64,000 nt of DNA from Pyxidicoccus trucidator (GTDB lineage: Bacteria > Myxococcota > Myxococcia > Myxococcales > Myxococcaceae): positions 1 to 64,000 of the forward strand of contig NZ_JAAIXZ010000005.1 of NCBI RefSeq assembly GCF_010894435.1, read 5' to 3'. Both the position numbers and the translations under genes were made by a program. The notes below the pieces were generated by a model. That model was not told the DNA's origin. It saw only the letters and a program-made list of their open reading frames with translations, and ran no database searches. This document shows positions 24,869-33,390 of the stretch, in pieces (within the stretch, counting starts at the first letter, position 1; each line of letters begins with the position of its first letter).

Positions 24869-26977
24869 ATGGAGCGCACCATGAAGGCAGTGGCCAGGAC
24901 CGCGGTCCGCTCCGGCATGGCCCTCCTTGCCCTCCTGGGCGGAACCTCCGTCGCCCAGGAACAGGAGGCCCCCACCTCCGCCGAGCCTCCCGAAGAGACG
25001 CCAGGGTCGCTCTCCGAGCTGCCCCTCGAAGAGCTCATGCAGGTGGAAATCGTCACGCCCACCAAGCAGCCGCAGAAGCTCGAGCAGGCGCCCGCCATCG
25101 TCTCGGTCATCACGCGAGAGGAGCTCGCGACGTGGGGCTACCGGAGCGTCGCCGAGGCGCTCGAGCACGTCCCCGGCTTCTACATCATTCGTGACTTCGT
25201 GACGCCCAACCTCGGGGTGCGCGGGCTGAGCTCGGGACACCGCGCCTACAACCGCATCATCAAGGTCCTAATCAATGGCCAGCCCACCACCTTCCGGGCG
25301 GATGGCACCAACTTCCTCGGACTCGAGTTCATCCCCATGCGCACCATCGAGCGCATCGAGGTCGTCCGCGGGCCTGCCTCCGCGCTCTATGGGGCGAACG
25401 CCTACCTGGCCGTGGTGAACGTCATCACGCGCCAGCCTTCCGCCGACCAGCTCGGCGAGCTCACGGCCCGGGTGACCTACGGTCCGCCCACCGGCGTGGG
25501 GGGAGAGGCCCTGCTCCAGCACGCCCGGAAGTCGTGGGGTGCGCTGGGCACCTTCAGATACGGCTACGTCGACCGCTCGGGCTACGAGCTGCCGGCGGCG
25601 TCGCCGAACTACGACACGTTCGCCACCCACGAGAGCGAGGGGGACATCGCGCGGCCCATGGCGGCCTTCGGAGCCTTCGACTTCGAGCCCTCGGACAAGA
25701 CGGCGCTCCACGTCCAGGCCCTCTACAGCCGCCTGGACTCGTTCGCCGAGTTCCTCGACTTCGGAACGCTGAGCCATGACAACCACCTCGTCGTGGACAA
25801 CTTCGCCGGCCGGGCGAAGCTCGACTTCGGGCCCACCGACTGGCTGGAGACCAGCGCCTCCGCGGGCTTCTCCATGGGCGGCCCGTCGAGCCGCGAACGC
25901 CTGAACGCCGGCTCGACGGCGACACATCCGCGCCGCGACTTCGGCTATCGCGCCATCGACCTCGTGCTCGAGTCGAGCGCGCGGGCGCGCGGGTACTCCC
26001 TGCTCGTGGGCATCGACCTCACCCGCGACCTGGAGAAGCCGCTCACCGTCTTCACCGTGACGAACGCCGACGGCTCGGAGACCGCGCCGCTCGGCATCCA
26101 GGAGGAGGTGCTGTTCCAGAACCTCGGGGTGTACGGACAGGGAACCGCCCACCCCTTCGAGTCGCTCCCCGGCTTCGGCCTGACGGCGAACGTGCGGTAC
26201 GACCGGCACAACATCTACGGCGGCGTCGTGAACTACCACGTCGGCCTCGCGCACGCCTTCACCCCGGAGCTGACCCTGAAGCTCCGGACCGGCACGTCGT
26301 TCCTGGCGCCGAACCCGCTGTACCTCTATGCCCAGCCGCTCTACGCGGGTGACGTCGTCGGCAACCCCGAGCTCCTCCCCGAGACGGCCATGACGAGCGA
26401 GGCCCAGGTCCTCGTGACGCCGTACCCCAAGCTCCTCCTGTCGGTGAACGCGTACCTGACGGACACGAGCGACACCATCGATCTGCTTCCCCAGGGCGCG
26501 CAGACCGTCCTGCCGGTGAACGTCGGTACGTCGAGGACCCTGGGCCTCGAGACGGAAGCCCGCTGGTCCCATGGGGGGCACCACGTCGTCGCGACATTCG
26601 AGGCGCAGGACACGGAGGAGGAGAGGGAAGACCCGTTCCTGGGAACCCTCTCGCAGCCGGCCGCCGCCTACCCACGCCTCCTCGCCGAGCTGGCCTGGAC
26701 GTGGCGCAGCGGCTTCGCGGGAACCGTGGGGCTGCGCGGCCGGTATGTGGGCGCGCGCCGGGCCTCGAGGGGGAACGTCCTGCTCGCCAACGCGCCCTAC
26801 CTGTTCGACCCCTACGCGCTCTTCAGCGCCATCTGGATGTACGAGTGGAAGCACGCGCGCGTGCACCTCCAGGTCAACAACCTGCTGGACTCCCACTATG
26901 CCGAGCCCGGCTACAACGGCGTCGATCTGCCCGGCTTCGGGCGCGAGGCCACGCTGGGCTTCACATGGACACCATGA
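24869..26977 (+). CDS. TonB-dependent outer-membrane receptor
   Basis: 702 aa from the ATG at 24869, before a signal peptide (SGMALLALLGGTSVAQ). A short N-terminal EELMQVEIVTPTKQ segment precedes the plug domain (APAIVSVITREELATWGYRS, IERIEVVRGPASALYGANAY) and a ~550-residue beta-barrel ending in FGREATLGFTWTP with a near-terminal aromatic. The role is energised uptake of an unidentified ligand; no heme, siderophore or cobalamin signature is evident. The stop overlaps the next start (ATGA), so it is translated with a periplasmic binding protein. Divergence from yfiR-kinase suggests the ligand is sensed by that system. Confidence 0.87.
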   Translation: MERTMKAVARTAVRSGMALLALLGGTSVAQEQEAPTSAEPPEETPGSLSELPLEELMQVEIVTPTKQPQKLEQAPAIVSVITREELATWGYRSVAEALEHVPGFYIIRDFVTPNLGVRGLSSGHRAYNRIIKVLINGQPTTFRADGTNFLGLEFIPMRTIERIEVVRGPASALYGANAYLAVVNVITRQPSADQLGELTARVTYGPPTGVGGEALLQHARKSWGALGTFRYGYVDRSGYELPAASPNYDTFATHESEGDIARPMAAFGAFDFEPSDKTALHVQALYSRLDSFAEFLDFGTLSHDNHLVVDNFAGRAKLDFGPTDWLETSASAGFSMGGPSSRERLNAGSTATHPRRDFGYRAIDLVLESSARARGYSLLVGIDLTRDLEKPLTVFTVTNADGSETAPLGIQEEVLFQNLGVYGQGTAHPFESLPGFGLTANVRYDRHNIYGGVVNYHVGLAHAFTPELTLKLRTGTSFLAPNPLYLYAQPLYAGDVVGNPELLPETAMTSEAQVLVTPYPKLLLSVNAYLTDTSDTIDLLPQGAQTVLPVNVGTSRTLGLETEARWSHGGHHVVATFEAQDTEEEREDPFLGTLSQPAAAYPRLLAELAWTWRSGFAGTVGLRGRYVGARRASRGNVLLANAPYLFDPYALFSAIWMYEWKHARVHLQVNNLLDSHYAEPGYNGVDLPGFGREATLGFTWTP

Positions 26978-28218
26978 GCACGTTCGGCCGCGCCGCGCTC
27001 CTCGCGCTCGTCCTCCTGGGAGGCGGGGCCTGTGAGCCGCTCGACGCACGGGAGTACACGCCCGCCGGGGACTCCATCACGCTGGGCGTCATCGAGACGC
27101 GCATCCCGCGCAACACGGGGTTCGCGGCGCGCCTGGCCGCCCGGGAAATCAACCTCGCGGGAGGCGTGCTCGGCAGGCGCGTCGAGGTCATCGTGGCGCA
27201 GGACAGGCTGTGTGACGAGAACCACGCCCCAGGGGTCGTCCGCGGGCTCCTGGAGCGGGGCGTCGTGGCCATCGTCGCCGCGACCTGCAGCGCGGCGGCG
27301 CGGGCGGACCTCGAGGTCGTCGCGCCCGAAGCGGCGAACGTGGTCATCGTCTCGCCCACCTCTTCGTCGTCCACCCTCACGGGGCTTCCCAACTTCTATC
27401 GCACGATTGCCAACGACGAGCGCCAGGGGCCGCTCCTGGCCGAGGAGGTCCGCCGCCAGGGCCTGGACTCCGCCGCCATCGTCCACGTCGACGACATCTA
27501 TGGCACCGGCCTCGCGGACGGCTTCGAGCAGCGCTTCACCGCGCTCGGCGGTCGCATCATTGCGAGGGTGGCACATCCGACGGGCAAGACGACCGGGTTC
27601 ACGGACGAGGTCCAGCGCCTCTACGCCGCCGGAAAGCCCCAGGCCATCGTCATCATGGGGTTCTCCGTGGGCGCCGCCGGCCTGTCGCGAGACCTCGTGG
27701 CTTCCGCCGACATCAGCGGGGTGAGGTTCTTCGCCTCGGAGGCGGTGTTCGGTCCGGGGTTCCTCACGAGCGCGGACGCCACGGTCGCGCAGGGCATGCA
27801 GGGCCTGGTTCCCACGGCGGCCCTGGACGACCCCAACAGACAGCGGTTCGTGGAGGCCTATGAGGCCGCCACCGGAGAGAGCTTCGCCATCGAAGACTCC
27901 GGCCGGCTCCAGCGGACCTACGACGCCGTCTACCTCATGGCGCTCGCCATGGTGAAGGGAGGTGGCGCGACCACCGAGGCGCTTCGCGACAACCTCATCG
28001 CCGTCTCGGGCACGAAGGACGCGGTGGGGATTCCCGTCAACGTTGGCGGGTTCGCGGCGGCCCTGGAGCTGTTGAGCGCGGGGCAGGAGGTCAACTACGA
28101 GGGCGCCTCCGGGCCGCTGGACCTGGACGAGAACGGTGAGCCCTTCCGCGGTACCTATCTGCTCTGGCGTATCGACGGCGGCCAGTTCGTGTTCGACAGG
28201 GCCCTGCGATTCCCCTGA
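26974..28218 (+). CDS. Type I periplasmic binding lipoprotein (Leu/Ile/Val-binding fold)
   Basis: 414 aa. Start at the ATGA overlap (26974); an in-frame ATG at 26965 is equally possible. Signal with lipobox LLGGGAC. The fold is that of ABC branched-chain amino acid/amide receptors (Peripla_BP_6): ITLGVIETRIPRNTGFAARL, REINLAGGVLGRRVEVIVAQD, VVAIVAATCSAAARA, VVIVSPTSSSSTLTGL, AIVHVDDIYGTGLADGFE and TYDAVYLMALAMVKGGG. No ABC permease or ATPase is encoded nearby, so it may act as a ligand receptor for the kinase system or a hand-off protein behind the TonB receptor. Confidence 0.83.
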   Translation: MSTFGRAALLALVLLGGGACEPLDAREYTPAGDSITLGVIETRIPRNTGFAARLAAREINLAGGVLGRRVEVIVAQDRLCDENHAPGVVRGLLERGVVAIVAATCSAAARADLEVVAPEAANVVIVSPTSSSSTLTGLPNFYRTIANDERQGPLLAEEVRRQGLDSAAIVHVDDIYGTGLADGFEQRFTALGGRIIARVAHPTGKTTGFTDEVQRLYAAGKPQAIVIMGFSVGAAGLSRDLVASADISGVRFFASEAVFGPGFLTSADATVAQGMQGLVPTAALDDPNRQRFVEAYEAATGESFAIEDSGRLQRTYDAVYLMALAMVKGGGATTEALRDNLIAVSGTKDAVGIPVNVGGFAAALELLSAGQEVNYEGASGPLDLDENGEPFRGTYLLWRIDGGQFVFDRALRFP

Positions 28219-28301
28219 GGCCGGCCATTCACCTCCATGCTCCGCACGTCCCCGGGCGGCGTCCACACGGGGACGCACGCGCGGAGCTGCGCCCGTCACA
28301 C

Positions 28302-28382
28302 CGGACGAGGGCCCGGCCCGTCACACACGCCCCACGACGTGCACCACGGCCTGGCTGTCGAGCGAATCGCGGCCCGGGCCTC
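28302..28382. repeat. 81-bp dispersed repeat, copy B
   Basis: Matches copy A at 76 of 81 positions, same orientation. It lies between the 3' ends of two convergent genes, 16 bp past the stop of the minus-strand RCC1 gene. Its terminal inverted repeats could form a bidirectional terminator stem. Confidence 0.85.
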
Positions 28383-28398
28383 CGTACCCTTCAAGGGC

Positions 28399-30585
28399 TC
28401 AGGGCAGCTGGGTGCGGATGGGGACGAGCTTGTCGAGCGGCTCGCCATACCCCAGCTGTCCATCCGAGTTGTTGCCCCAGGCCCACGCGGTGCCGTCCGG
28501 CTGGATGGCCAGCATGTGCTCGCCGCCGACCGCGAGGGCCGTCACACCCGTGGTGATTCCCTGGACGAGGACGGGGTTGAAGCGGGAGGCCGTGGTGCCG
28601 TCGCCGAGCTGGCCCCGGTGGTTGCGGCCGCTGGCCCACACGCGGCTGTCGAGGGTCGTCGCCATGGCCAGAGAGGGGCCGGAGACCACGTCGAGCAGTC
28701 CGCTGACGCTCATGGGAACAGGGAGCAGGTCCTCACTCTCCTGGCTCCGCATCCCCGCGCGCTGGTAGTCCTGGCCCCAGGACCACCCGCTGCCGTCGGA
28801 CTTCAGGGCCATGGCGTGGTAGTCGCCTCCCGCGATGGCAATGACATCCGTCAGTGTCTGCACCCGGACGGGGGTGTGTCTGTTTTCCGTCGTGCCGTCG
28901 CCAAGCTGCCCGTCGGCGTTCTGCCCCCAGGCCCAGGCCGTGCCGTCCTGCCGGATGGCGAGCGAGAGCTCGTTCGCCGCGGCCACCTTCACGACCCTGT
29001 CCAGGCTCAGGACCTTGACGGGAATCCAGCGCATGAGGGTCGTGCCGTCGCCCAGATTGCCGGCGTTGTTCTGTCCCCAGGCCCAGACAGTCCCGTCATC
29101 GGCGAGCGCCAGGGCATGGCTCCAGCTCACGGAGATGGCGACGATGGGGGGCAGGCCTGGAACCAGGTGGGGTGTCATGCTTCCCTGTCCCCATTCCCAG
29201 ACCGAGCCGTCATGCCGCAATGCGAGCGAGGCGTGCCCTCCCGCACTGATGGCGGCGACGCCGTCGAGCCCGGGCACCTGGATGGGCTCGGTTCGCCGCG
29301 TCTGCGTTCCATCGCCCAACTGCCCGTACTCGTTCTGTCCCCAGGCCCAGACTGTTCCATCATGGTTGAGAAGCAGTGAATGCATGTTGCCCGCCGCCGC
29401 GGAGAGCGCCCCCGTCAGTCCGCCCTGCACGGGCGCGGGAACGGCATTGCGGGTGACGGCTCCGTTCGCGAGCTGGCCATCGCGATTGCTGCCCCAGCCC
29501 CAGATGGAGCCATCCGAGCGCAGCGCCAGCACATGCTCATGACCCGCCGCGACCGCCGAGACGCCCGTGAGCCCTGGCACCTGGACGGGAAGCGAGCGGG
29601 ACTGCTTGGTGCCATCGCCCAGCTCGCCCGTTTCGTTCATGCCCCAGCTCCACACCGTGCCGTCGGTCTTGATGACTCGGCTGGAGGAGTTGCCGACGAC
29701 GACATCGATGCAGCCCGTCAGGCTCTCGAGTTGGGTCGGCGTTGTCCGTATTCCTCCGAGGGTGATGTCCGAGCCCCAGCCCCAGAGGGAGCCATCCGAT
29801 CGGACGGCGAACGCGCTCATGCGCCCCACCGACGCTGCGACGACGCCCGTCATCCCCTGGACCTGGACGGGAAGGGGGCTGTCGGCGTACGTGCCGTTGC
29901 CGAGCTGCCCCGCGAAGTTCCGTCCCCAGCTCCACAAGGTTCCATCCGCGCGGATGGCCAGGGAGGTCTCGGCGCTCGTCGAAACGGCCACGATGCCGGA
30001 CAGCCCCTGGACCTGGACGGGCGCAGGGCGCGAGGTGGTCGTGCCATCTCCGAGCTGGCCGAAGCTGTTGTCTCCCCAGGCCCAGACGGTGCCGTCGGTC
30101 TTCGCCACGAGCGTGTAGTACCCGCCGGCCGCCACGGAGGTGGCACCGATGAGCCCTGGGACCTGGACCGGCGTGGTGCGGGTGTGGTGGGTGCCGTCAC
30201 CCAGCTGGCCCCGCCCGTTGGCGCCCCAGGTCCAGACCGTGCCGTTGGAGCGAAGCGCCACGGAGTGGCTCATGCCTCCAGCCACCGCGGTCACCCCCGC
30301 CAGGCCCTGCGCCTGGACTGGAGTCGAGGAGCTGGTGAAGTCACCTGTGCCGAGCTGCCCGTACCTGTTGTCCCCCGCGGTCCACACCTTCCCATCCGAA
30401 CGGATGGCCAGGGAGTGCTGCGCGCCCGTGGCGATGCGCGCCCGTGGCCGCATCCGGGCAACCGCTGATGCCTGGATGCCTTCTGTCTCCGCCAGCGACG
30501 TGGGCTGACCACAACCCACGCCCAGAAGGAGTCCCACCAACAGGGTCAGGACTCCGCTCCACTTCGATACCGCAATGCATTTCAT
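28399..30585 (-). CDS. RCC1-repeat propeller lipoprotein
   Basis: 728 aa from MKCIAVSKWSG (AGGAG eight bases upstream). Lipoprotein signal ending LLLGVGC. The mature protein is almost entirely RCC1-type repeats with the core WGxNxxGQLGDGT and SLAIRxDGTVWxW. I count 14 units, enough for two seven-bladed propellers; a few are degenerate (GWGSDITLGG, GQGSMTPH, GQDYQRAGMR). Such proteins are surface or secreted binding scaffolds in myxobacteria; no partner can be named. It shares the leader GCGCAAGGAG with the small lipoprotein upstream. Confidence 0.87.
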   Translation of the reverse strand: MKCIAVSKWSGVLTLLVGLLLGVGCGQPTSLAETEGIQASAVARMRPRARIATGAQHSLAIRSDGKVWTAGDNRYGQLGTGDFTSSSTPVQAQGLAGVTAVAGGMSHSVALRSNGTVWTWGANGRGQLGDGTHHTRTTPVQVPGLIGATSVAAGGYYTLVAKTDGTVWAWGDNSFGQLGDGTTTSRPAPVQVQGLSGIVAVSTSAETSLAIRADGTLWSWGRNFAGQLGNGTYADSPLPVQVQGMTGVVAASVGRMSAFAVRSDGSLWGWGSDITLGGIRTTPTQLESLTGCIDVVVGNSSSRVIKTDGTVWSWGMNETGELGDGTKQSRSLPVQVPGLTGVSAVAAGHEHVLALRSDGSIWGWGSNRDGQLANGAVTRNAVPAPVQGGLTGALSAAAGNMHSLLLNHDGTVWAWGQNEYGQLGDGTQTRRTEPIQVPGLDGVAAISAGGHASLALRHDGSVWEWGQGSMTPHLVPGLPPIVAISVSWSHALALADDGTVWAWGQNNAGNLGDGTTLMRWIPVKVLSLDRVVKVAAANELSLAIRQDGTAWAWGQNADGQLGDGTTENRHTPVRVQTLTDVIAIAGGDYHAMALKSDGSGWSWGQDYQRAGMRSQESEDLLPVPMSVSGLLDVVSGPSLAMATTLDSRVWASGRNHRGQLGDGTTASRFNPVLVQGITTGVTALAVGGEHMLAIQPDGTAWAWGNNSDGQLGYGEPLDKLVPIRTQLP

Positions 30586-31021
30586 GTGATTGTCTCCTTG
30601 CGCTGCGCGGAGACCGACGGCGGGAGTGTTTGTGAATTCAATGAATGAATGCTCAAGGCTCTCGATATGGGCGAAGACTTCATGTGGGAATGTCTTGTGT
30701 GGCAGCCTGGCCACATCGTGTCACGGTGACCGCACCGCATTCGCCGTCGTCTCGTCGGAAGACTCTTCTCTCGCGCTCTCTGTATTGCCTCCGTCAGGAG
30801 AGGGGCCGAGGGTGTCTCCATGCAGCCTCGGTCCTCTCGAGAGCCCTGGGCCCGGGGTTTGCTTTGGTGCCAGGAGCTGTGTCCTGCCAGCCACGACGTG
30901 TCTCTTGTGTGCGCCGTTCTCGGGAGTCGTGTGTCTGGAGTTGCCCCGTCAAATCCGGGCAGGCTCACCTTCGTCTTTCTCGATGAGAAGCACGCCCACG
31001 AGACGCAGTGCGCGGCCTCCG
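30586..31021. other. 436-bp gap, no supportable gene
   Basis: Lies upstream of the RCC1 gene and downstream of the small lipoprotein gene, both minus strand. It is less GC-rich than its surroundings, especially 30620-30700. It holds a hairpin at 30799-30837 and presumably the RCC1 promoter. Several open frames exist but none carries a ribosome site plus a recognisable product. Confidence 0.5.
30799..30837. terminator. Imperfect hairpin
   Basis: AGAGGGGCCGAGG pairs with CCTCGGTCCTCT with one small bulge and a 14-nt loop, about 185 bp past the stop of the small lipoprotein gene. Possible terminator; no U-tract. Confidence 0.35.
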
Positions 31022-31318
31022 TCAGGGCGAGGTCTTGTAGCAGCCCCGATCTTCCGAATCGCCGCGGTAGCAGTCCGTGGGGCACTCGGCCTGCGTCTCC
31101 CAGCAACAAACGTTGTCGCCGCAAACAGGGGGGCAGTCCTGTGGACAACCGACCCTCTCCCCCACGGTACAGATGCCGTCCCCACAGACGCCGATAGCCG
31201 CGGAGGAGACACCGACCTCGCCAGGGGAGTCTTCCTCCGAAACCTCGGCGATTCCGGCGCCACAACCCAGGACGGCACCAACAACAAGGGCAGCTACGAG
31301 ACTCCAGACGGGCTTCAT
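31022..31318 (-). CDS. Small Cys-rich lipoprotein (CGDGxC repeats)
   Basis: 98 aa, AGGAG before the ATG. Lipoprotein signal VGAVLGC, then two copies of the motif CGDGICTVGERVGCPQDC / CGDNVCCWETQAECPTDC, each with four or more Cys, probably a small disulfide knot. The same motif ends the tandem-repeat protein at 39910-40866. The motif is widespread in myxobacterial surface proteins without assigned function. Confidence 0.75.
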   Translation of the reverse strand: MKPVWSLVAALVVGAVLGCGAGIAEVSEEDSPGEVGVSSAAIGVCGDGICTVGERVGCPQDCPPVCGDNVCCWETQAECPTDCYRGDSEDRGCYKTSP

Positions 31319-31538
31319 GCCGATGCTCCTTGCGCTTCATGTGCGGAGAGAGGGTTCGCTGAAGCATCTGATTCTGGGAATCCGCCTGAAAGCTGTCAAC
31401 GCATGGGGCGGATGTGAGTCCGGCCGACGGGGCGGGCAGGCCGCGGGGCCGAGAAGGGCTGCTGACGGATGCTCGGCTTGCGCGCAACCGGCCAGGGGTG
31501 GCTCCGCCATCTGCCCGAGGCCGCGAAATCCGATTCAA

Positions 31539-31567
31539 TTTACAAAATAGGTCGAACGACCTATATT
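31539..31567 (+). promoter_or_regulatory. Promoter with internal TetR-type operator, leaderless
   Basis: TTTACA (31539-31544), 17-bp spacer, TATATT (31562-31567). A perfect palindrome ATAGGTCGAACGACCTAT (31547-31564) fills the spacer and overlaps the -10 box. The ATG at 31574 falls where transcription should begin and has no Shine-Dalgarno sequence, so the mRNA is predicted to be leaderless and repressed by the TetR protein encoded by the second gene. Confidence 0.7.
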
Positions 31568-31573
31568 TCCCCC

Positions 31574-32695
31574 ATGCAAGCTCAAGAGACCCTGGTGAAG
31601 GACACACTCCGGTACGACGCCGAGGGGGCCGTCGTCCTCGCCGGGGGATACGGAGTCGTTGGCGGAGAGGTCTCCCGGATGCTCCGGGCCCGTCATCCCG
31701 CGTTGCCGCTGGTGCTGGCCGGGCGGACGCCCTCCCGGGGCGCGGCCCTGGCGGCGGAGGTCGGCGCGTCGCTCCAGGTGCTGGACCTCGGCGGGGCGGC
31801 GCCGCTCGGCTTCTCCGCGCGGGCCGTCGTCGCGCTGGTGAACGACTCCTCGGACCGGCTGCTGCGTGCCTGCCTTCGAGCGGGCATTCCCTTCGTGGAC
31901 ATCACCCGCTGGACGGCGCGCGTCCAGCAGGCGCTGGCCTTGATGGCGGTGGAGCCTCCCCGTGCGCCTGTCGTCATGGCCTCCGGGTGGATGGGCGGCC
32001 TCGTCCCCATGGTGAGCGCGGCGCTGGCCCGGGAACTGGGAGGCGCGGCCTCCGTCGAGACCTCCATCCTCTACGACCTGGCGGACCGCGCGGGTGAGGA
32101 CTCCATCGAGTTCATGGACCGCATGCACGTGGCCTTCGAGGTGACGGAGGACGGGCAGCGCCGGGTGGTGGAGCCGCTGACCGGAGTGCGCCGCGTCGAG
32201 CTGGCGGGCCGTCGCCGCCGGGTGGTCCGGTTCGACACGCCCGAGCAGCTCACGCTCCCCCTGGTCCTCGGCGCGCGGACGGTCTCCACGCGCATCGGCT
32301 TCACGGACGAGTCGGCCACGCTCGCGCTCCAGGCCGCCCAGGGGCTGGGCCTCTTCCATCTGCTCCGAGGCGAGGGCTTCCGGGGCCTGCGCCGAGCCCT
32401 GCTGCGCGGCTCCGGCAAGGGGGGCCGCGCGGTGGTCCACATCCAGGTCTCCTCCGGCGGAGCGTCGCGCACGGCCACGCTGGTGGATGCGCGGGGGCAG
32501 GCCCATCTGACGGCGGCGGGAGCCACCCTGGCCCTGGAGCGTGCGCTCGGCCTGGATGGAGACGCCCCGCCTCGCGGCGTTGCCTTCCCGGAGCAGCACC
32601 CGTCGCCCGAGCGAGGGCTCGCGGCGGTGCGCTCGCTGGGTGTGGAGCTCGACCTCCAGCCCGCCATGCACGCGGAGGAGCGGCGGGCGGCATGA
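31574..32695 (+). CDS. Saccharopine-dehydrogenase-like NAD(P) oxidoreductase
   Basis: 373 aa. The Rossmann start VVLAGGYGVVGGEVSRML, followed by LVLAGRTPSRGAALA and a short-chain 'ALVNDSSDRLLRACLRAGIP' block, is typical of saccharopine dehydrogenase/trans-acting enoyl reductase-like proteins, which bind NAD(P)H. The C-terminal half is the usual variable domain, so the substrate cannot be read. It is expressed from a TetR-controlled promoter and overlaps the regulator gene (ATGA), suggesting inducible metabolism or detoxification of a small compound that the regulator senses. Confidence 0.78.
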   Translation: MQAQETLVKDTLRYDAEGAVVLAGGYGVVGGEVSRMLRARHPALPLVLAGRTPSRGAALAAEVGASLQVLDLGGAAPLGFSARAVVALVNDSSDRLLRACLRAGIPFVDITRWTARVQQALALMAVEPPRAPVVMASGWMGGLVPMVSAALARELGGAASVETSILYDLADRAGEDSIEFMDRMHVAFEVTEDGQRRVVEPLTGVRRVELAGRRRRVVRFDTPEQLTLPLVLGARTVSTRIGFTDESATLALQAAQGLGLFHLLRGEGFRGLRRALLRGSGKGGRAVVHIQVSSGGASRTATLVDARGQAHLTAAGATLALERALGLDGDAPPRGVAFPEQHPSPERGLAAVRSLGVELDLQPAMHAEERRAA

Positions 32696-33333
32696 GCACG
32701 CGAGGCGCATCTCCCAAGGGGCAGGAGCGGAGCGAAGCCATCCTCGACGCAGCGGAGCGACTGCTCGTGGACGAGGGCCACGCGGCCCTCTCGCTGCGCG
32801 GAGTCGCCCAGCGGGCGGGCATCCGGCTGGGCAACCTGCAGTACTACTTCGCCACCCGCGAGGAGCTGGTGCGGGCCCTGCTCGCGCGCGTCCTGGCGCG
32901 GGCGAGAGCGCGGCTCGAGGAGCGGATGCGCGCGGCGGGAGACTCGGCCGGGGCGCTCGACAAGGCGCTGGCCTTGTTGCTGGAAGACCAGCTCGACCCC
33001 GCCAGCAACCGGCTCTTCTATGACTTGTGGGCGCTGGCGGCGCGGGAGCCCACCATCGCCTCGGAGCTTCGGGTCTTCTACGCGCACTACACCGAAGAAG
33101 TCGCGGAGCTGCTGCTCAAGGCGGCGCCGAAGCTGCCTCGCGCCGAGGCCGTCGTGCGGGCGGAGCTGCTCGTGGCCCTGCTGGAAGGGCTGTCGCTCTT
33201 CCGCTCCGGGACGGTCGGCGCACCCACGCGGCGGACGGAAGCCGAGCTGCGGCGATGGGTGTCCTGGCTCGCCGAGGGGGACAAGCCCGCACCGCCCACG
33301 CCAGGACGGAGCGGCCGGAAGTCCCCCGGATGA
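32692..33333 (+). CDS. TetR-family transcriptional repressor
   Basis: 213 aa. Classic TetR helix-turn-helix within residues 15-60: ERSEAILDAAERLLVDEGH, SLRGVAQRAGIRLGNLQYYF, ATREELVRALL. The C-terminal ligand pocket is family-typical but not diagnostic. It overlaps the oxidoreductase gene and most likely represses this bicistron through the palindrome at 31547-31564. The last ~15 residues are Pro/Gly/Ser-rich and probably disordered. Confidence 0.87.
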   Translation: MSTRGASPKGQERSEAILDAAERLLVDEGHAALSLRGVAQRAGIRLGNLQYYFATREELVRALLARVLARARARLEERMRAAGDSAGALDKALALLLEDQLDPASNRLFYDLWALAAREPTIASELRVFYAHYTEEVAELLLKAAPKLPRAEAVVRAELLVALLEGLSLFRSGTVGAPTRRTEAELRRWVSWLAEGDKPAPPTPGRSGRKSPG

Positions 33334-33390
33334 CTCCGGGACAGGTCAAGGGCCGCTCCTGGTACACGCTGGCTTCTCATTCGGAGCGGC

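Noticed and set aside
22456..28382. The 81-bp repeats considered as retron msr-msd or attachment sites
   Set aside because: No reverse transcriptase or integrase gene lies between or beside them.
33334..33390. GCCGCTCC...GGAGCGGC as a terminator between convergent genes
   Set aside because: The loop is about 25 nt and the stem only 8 bp; too weak to annotate.
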